Below are positions 1-5,358 of a DNA stretch of 5,358 bases, piece by piece. The number at the start of each line of letters is the position of its first letter. The first letter of the stretch is position 1. Where the stretch lies: the NCBI GenBank assembly GCA_016295505.1, contig JAEDLC010000117.1, positions 1 to 5,358 of the forward strand. The letters are read 5' to 3'. A program made the translations under genes and the position numbers. Source of the DNA: Dorea sp. Its GTDB lineage: Bacteria; Bacillota_A; Clostridia; Lachnospirales; Lachnospiraceae. The notes below the pieces were generated by a model that was not told where the DNA came from, ran no database searches, and saw only the letters and a list, made by a program, of their open reading frames with translations.

Positions 1-29
1 TAACATAACCTGCTATTGCTGTACAGCTA

Positions 30-200
30 TTAACCCCACTGAATTCCTACGCCTGCTTCCACTGCTTTATCATAAATCTCTCTTGCAGCCACCAGATCCT
101 GTGTTGCCACTCCAGCCGTCTCGAATACAATGATCTCATCGTCGTTTTCACGTCCTGCCAGTTCCCCTTTGATCACATTTCCAAGATCTCCTGCTACACT
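30..200 (-). pseudogene. C-terminal remnant of an ornithine cyclodeaminase/mu-crystallin family protein
   Basis: Read on the minus strand, a frame ending in TAA at 30-32 encodes about 57 residues that resemble the C-terminal end of ornithine cyclodeaminase/mu-crystallin proteins. It contains AGDLGNVIKGELAGR, then NDDEIIVFETAGVATQDL, and ends GVGIQWG. Family members are usually about 310-330 residues, so roughly the last sixth is present. The NAD(P)-binding Rossmann core and the substrate-binding N-terminal half are absent. Resemblance stops at about position 200, and the frame meets a stop at 213-215. There is no ATG, and no Shine-Dalgarno precedes the only TTG (201-203), so I see no way to start translation. 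The full-length family acts on amino acids or imino acids in the cytosol, but this fragment should be inactive. It is either a decayed gene, one side of a rearrangement junction, or an assembly join. The family call is from memory of the conserved GD-(I/L)G-(N/D)V-(I/L) and DDEI motifs, without a search. Confidence 0.
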
Positions 201-3200
201 CAAATTTTTAGATTACATAAAGCAATGGAGTTATGAAAATCTTGAATAAGCTCAGAATTGACAGAATGTTTAGAATTTAATTTTACAGTTGAAACACTGT
301 ATACTTCCTGATATAATTTTTTTACACAATCAATAATAGCAGGAGGTGATACAATGACCAACAACGAACTATTACAATCCCTTACCGTTCTACTCGATCA
401 GAAGTTTGCTGAGCAAGAGGCCAGGTTCGATCAGAAGTTTGCCGAGCAGGAAATCAGATTCGATCAGAAGTTTGCCGGGCAGGACGCCAGATTCGATCAA
501 AAGTTTGCCGAGCAGGACGCCAGATTTGATCAGAAATTTGCCGAACAGGATTTTCGGCTCAAGGATTTCCTGGACGAACGTTTTGAAGCAAATAATCAAT
601 ATCTTTTAAACACAATCCTGAAAGAAGTAGATCTGGTACAGGAAAAAACTAATCTTCACTTTGCTCGTATTGAAGAACGCCTGGATCGTCTGGAAGCAAC
701 AATGAGAACTATAAAACTCGATGCTGATACGATTCCTCTTCTGGAACGTCGAATATCACATCTGGAACAACGAGTTGACCAAATCGAAGAAAAAATATCA
801 TAAAAACTGGTGTAATAATCTCGCAACTATTACACCAGTCCTTTCTACTTATCAGATTTTCTTTTCCCCGATAACCATGCACAACACAGCACAAATCCCA
901 AAAGAAATACGGCGATTGCCATCCAGATACTCATTGTCATTTTTCCCATACCGGCAAACTTATCATAATACCCCTTCAAATATATCACAATAATAATCAG
1001 TGGCAATATATATGCAGTATACCCTCTCATCAACGCTGGAAATCGGATTCCCTTTCCGGTATTGACCTCTTTCAGAAACGGTTCCCATCCCCAGCCATTT
1101 TTTCCGGTACAGAATAATACATACCCCAGGCTTCCCAAAGGAAGAAGATTATTGGATACTATAAAATCTTCCAGATCCATGATATTCGAACCGTTTCCCA
1201 GTGGCTCAAATCCGGCTAATACATTGAAGCCCAGTACACATGGCATACTAAGCAAAATAATCAGAATCGCACTCACAAATGTACTCTTTTTTCTGGACCA
1301 CTGAAACAGATCCATATCAAACGAAATAATATTCTCAAACACTGCGACAATCGTTGAAAAAGCCGCAAATGTCAAAAACAGGAAAAATAAAGCTCCCCAG
1401 ATCCGGCCTCCTGGTATCTGCGCAAAAATATTCGGAATAGTGATAAATATCAGACTCGGTCCTGCTCCCGGCTCTATTCCAAACGAAAAACACGCAGGAA
1501 TAATAATAAACCCTGCCATCAATGCAACAAATGTGTCTAGTGCCGTAATACTGATTGCCTCGCCAGTCAGACTTCTGGAATCATCCATATAACTTCCAAA
1601 GATCAGCATTGCTCCAATACCAATAGAAAGCGTAAAAAACGCCTGACTCATTGCTCCAAATACCACATTGCCAATGCCGATTTCCAACATTCTTGAAAAG
1701 TCCGGCACCAGGTAAAAGCGGATTCCTTCTACTGCACCATCCATAAAAACAGAGTGAACTGCCAGCACAACCATAATCACCAGAAGAGCTGACATCATCC
1801 CCTTCGAAACACGTTCTATCCCTTTTTGAATTCCAAACAGACAAACCACAAAGCCGATTACACAGATAAGAGTGGTCCAAAAAGCCATGGTTGGAAGATT
1901 ATCCAGCATTTCCGAAAAAGCTTTCGCCACCTGACCTGCATCCGCTCCGACAAAGTCACCTCTGACACTGCGAAAACAATAATACATCATCCATCCGCCA
2001 ACCGTTGTATAAAACATCATAAGAAGATAACTTCCTATAATGCCAATCCATTTCGTAATATGCCAATGGGTGCCCTCCGGTTCCAGTGTTTCAAATGCCG
2101 CAGCAACACTGTGACGACTTGCGCGACCTACTGCAAATTCACAGACCAGAACGGGAATCCCCAAAACTATTAAAAAAAGCAAATAAATCAATATAAATGC
2201 CGCTCCTCCGAACTCTCCACACATATATGGGAACTTCCATACATTTCCAATTCCAATTGCACATCCTGCAGAAACAAGAATAAATCCCAGACGTGAGCCA
2301 AAATTCTCTCTTTTCATGTATTACCCTCTCTTTTCACATCATATAACAACAAGTATACTCATATAGATGTAAGATGGCAAGGAATAATTACGCACGAAAA
2401 AAAAGAGCGGCTGCTTTCGCAACCGCCCTTTTATTTTCCTAAAACTGATTCTTATTCTTCTCCGTACAGAGTTACCAGCTTCTTCAGATATGCATATCTT
2501 TCCATTGCTTCTGCTTCGTTTCTAGCAAACAGCTTAGCTGCTTTTTCCGGATTAGCTCTCTTCAGTGCATTATAACGAACTTCTCCGTCAAGGAATGCCT
2601 GGTAATCTTCCTGTTTAGGCTCTTTGCTGTCAAGTGTAAACTTGCCGCCTTCTGCTGCAGGATTGAATCTGAAGTTGTTCCAGTATCCACATTCTACTGC
2701 CAATGCTTCTTCAGTCTGAGCTTTGCTCATACCTTTCTTGATACCATGGTTAATACATGGAGCATAAGCAATGATAAGTGATGGTCCCGGATAAGCCTCT
2801 GCCTCTGCAATTGCTTTAACAGTCTGATTGAAGTCAGCACCCATAGCAATCTGTGCTACGTATACATAACCATAGCTCATTGCAATACCTGCAAGGTCTT
2901 TCTTCTTCGTCTCTTTTCCGCCTGCTGCAAACTGAGCTGTTGCACCAGTCTTAGTAGCCTTAGAAGACTGTCCACCTGTGTTAGAGTAAACCTCTGTATC
3001 GAATACCATGATGTTAATATCTTCACCACTTGCTAATACGTGGTCAACACCACCGAATCCGATATCATAAGCCCATCCGTCACCACCGAAGATCCACTGG
3101 GATTTCTTAGCAAGGAAGTCTTTATTCTTAACGATATCTCTGCATGTATCACAATCGCATCCTTCTAATGCTGCAACTAATTTATCTGTAGCATCTCCAT

Positions 3201-5358
3201 TCATAACACCACAGTTGAATGTATCCAGATATTCCTGGCATGCTGCTTTTACTTCTGCCGGAGCTGCATCAGATGCTGCAACAGTCTCTACCTGCTCTTT
3301 TAATCTCTTTCTGATTGCTTTCTGAGCAAGTAACATACCATAACCAAACTCAGCATTATCTTCGAATAAGGAGTTTGCCCATGCAGGACCCTGTCCCTTT
3401 CCGTTTACGGTATATGGTGTAGACGGTGAAGAGTTACCCCAGATAGAAGAACATCCTGTTGCATTTGCAATGTACATTCTGTCACCGAATAACTGTGTAA
3501 TTAATTTAGCGTAAGGTGTTTCACCACAGCCGGCACATGCTCCTGAGAACTCTAACAATGGCTGTTTGAACTGACTTCCCTTAACAGTTTCTGGTTTGAA
3601 CTTCGCAACAACTTCCGGTTTTACCTCGATCTCTCTTCCGAAATCAAAGACATCCTGAGATGCTGCATTAGCTTCCAGATTTTCCATAACAAGAGCTTTC
3701 TCACCCTTCTTGCCCGGGCAGACATTTGCACAAGAACCACATCCTGTACAGTCAAGAGCTGATACAGTCATTGTAAACTTCAGTCCCGGCATACCGATCA
3801 TAGGAATTGCCTGTGTTCCTTCCGGAGCCTTAGCAAGCTCTTCTTCTGTCAATGCTACCGGACGGATAACTGCGTGCGGACATACATATGCACAACGGTT
3901 ACACTGGATACAGTTCTCAGATTTCCATACCGGGATATCTACTGCGATACCACGTTTCTCGTATGCTGCAGTACCAGACGGTGTAGAACCATCTACATAA
4001 TCATTGAATGCAGATACCGGAAGTGAGTTACCTTCCTGTGCATTAACCTTTGCCTGAATATTCTTAACAAATGCTACGACATCATCTTTTCCACCCTTAA
4101 CTTCCGGTGCAAATAAACCTTCGTCTGTGCAGGACTTCCAGGATTCCGGTACTTCTACTTCAACCACCTGTTTTGCACCAGCATCGATTGCGTCGTAGTT
4201 CATCTGTACGATCTTGTCACCTTTTCTTCCGTAAGTAGCCTTTGCAGCTTTCTTCATCAGATCAATTGCTTCTTCTTCCGGAATGATAGCAGCAAGTTTG
4301 AAGAATGCAGACTGAAGCACTGTATTGATACGTCCGCCAAGTCCGATCTCTTTACCAATCTTGATACCGTCAATTGTATAGAATTTGATGTTGTGGTCAG
4401 CGATAAATGCCTTAACCTGTCCAGGTAAATGTTTCTCCAGACCTTCCATGTCCCATGGGCAGTTCAGAAGGAATGTACCGCCGTCAACCAATTCCTGAAC
4501 CATATTATATTTATTTACATAAGAAGGATTGTGACATGCTACAAAGTTTGCTTTGTGAATCAGGTAAGTAGACTTGATTGGCTTCTTACCGAAACGCAGG
4601 TGAGACATTGTAACACCACCAGACTTCTTAGAGTCATAATCGAAGTAAGCCTGTGCATACATATCTGTATTGTCACCAATAATCTTGATAGAGTTCTTGT
4701 TTGCACCAACAGTACCGTCTGCTCCAAGACCCCAGAACTTACAGTTGATTGTTCCTTCCGGTGTAGTAACGAGAGGTGCGCCAACTTCCAGTGAAAGATT
4801 TGTTACATCATCTTCAATACCGATCGTAAATCTTTCCTTATCAACATTGTTGAATACTGCAACGATCTGTGCAGGTGTTGTATCTTTGGAACCTAATCCG
4901 TAACGTCCACAGTTAACCGGAACAGCGTCAAACTTAGATCCTTTCAGTGCAGAAACAACGTCCAGATATAATGGCTCTCCCTGAGCTCCTGGTTCTTTTG
5001 TTCTGTCAAGTACATTGATGTATTTTACAGTATCCGGAATTACATCGATCAGTGCCTGTGCACAGAACGGTCTGTAAAGACGAACTTTAACAACACCAAC
5101 TTTTTCTCCTGCTGCTGTCAGGTAATCGATAGTCTCTTCGATTGTATCACATACAGAACCCATAGCAATGATCACTTTCTCTGCATCTGGTGCTCCATAG
5201 TAGTTAAACAGCTTATAATCTGTTCCAATCTTAGCGTTAACCTTGTCCATGTACTCCTGAACGATAGCTGGCATAGCATCGTAATATGGGTTACATGCTT
5301 CTCTTGCCTGGAAGAAGATATCCGGGTTCTGAGCAGAACCTCTCTGGCATGGATGATT

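Overview
The window looks like ordinary chromosomal DNA of a low-to-moderate-GC Firmicute. The best guess is an anaerobic gut clostridium, probably Lachnospiraceae. The evidence is a one-piece clostridial-type pyruvate:ferredoxin oxidoreductase, consensus sigma-A promoters, a near-perfect AGGAGGTGAT ribosome binding site, and a bacterial NSS-family amino acid transporter. The placement is by pattern recognition, not by a search.

Layout from left to right. Positions 30 to about 200 (minus strand) hold the last 57 or so codons of an ornithine cyclodeaminase/mu-crystallin-like gene. Its upstream part is missing, so it appears to be a decayed remnant or a rearrangement junction. Positions 203-353 are AT-rich and carry a very strong promoter: TTGAAA, a 17-nt spacer and an extended -10 TGnTATAAT. 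A 6-bp inverted repeat overlaps the -35 box. This promoter serves a 149-residue protein of unknown function (354-803, plus strand), made of five 11-residue coiled-coil repeats encoded by 33-bp tandem DNA repeats, followed by a heptad coiled coil.

That gene converges on a 490-residue sodium-coupled amino acid transporter of the NSS/LeuT family (845-2317, minus strand). A 12-bp-stem hairpin in the 41-bp gap can serve both genes. The transporter has its own promoter (TTGCCA, 17 nt, TATACT) and a short leader. Upstream of it on the same strand is the 3' four-fifths of a pyruvate:ferredoxin oxidoreductase gene (2452 to the window edge, minus strand), closed by a strong intrinsic terminator at 2397-2428. 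The oxidoreductase and the transporter are therefore separate transcription units despite their shared direction.

Functionally, the oxidoreductase is central fermentative metabolism (pyruvate to acetyl-CoA with reduced ferredoxin) and the transporter is amino acid uptake. Nothing in the sequence ties them into one pathway. I do not see an undescribed multi-gene system here. The least explained element is the strongly expressed-looking repeat coiled-coil protein, together with the truncated gene and sharp composition change just upstream of it.
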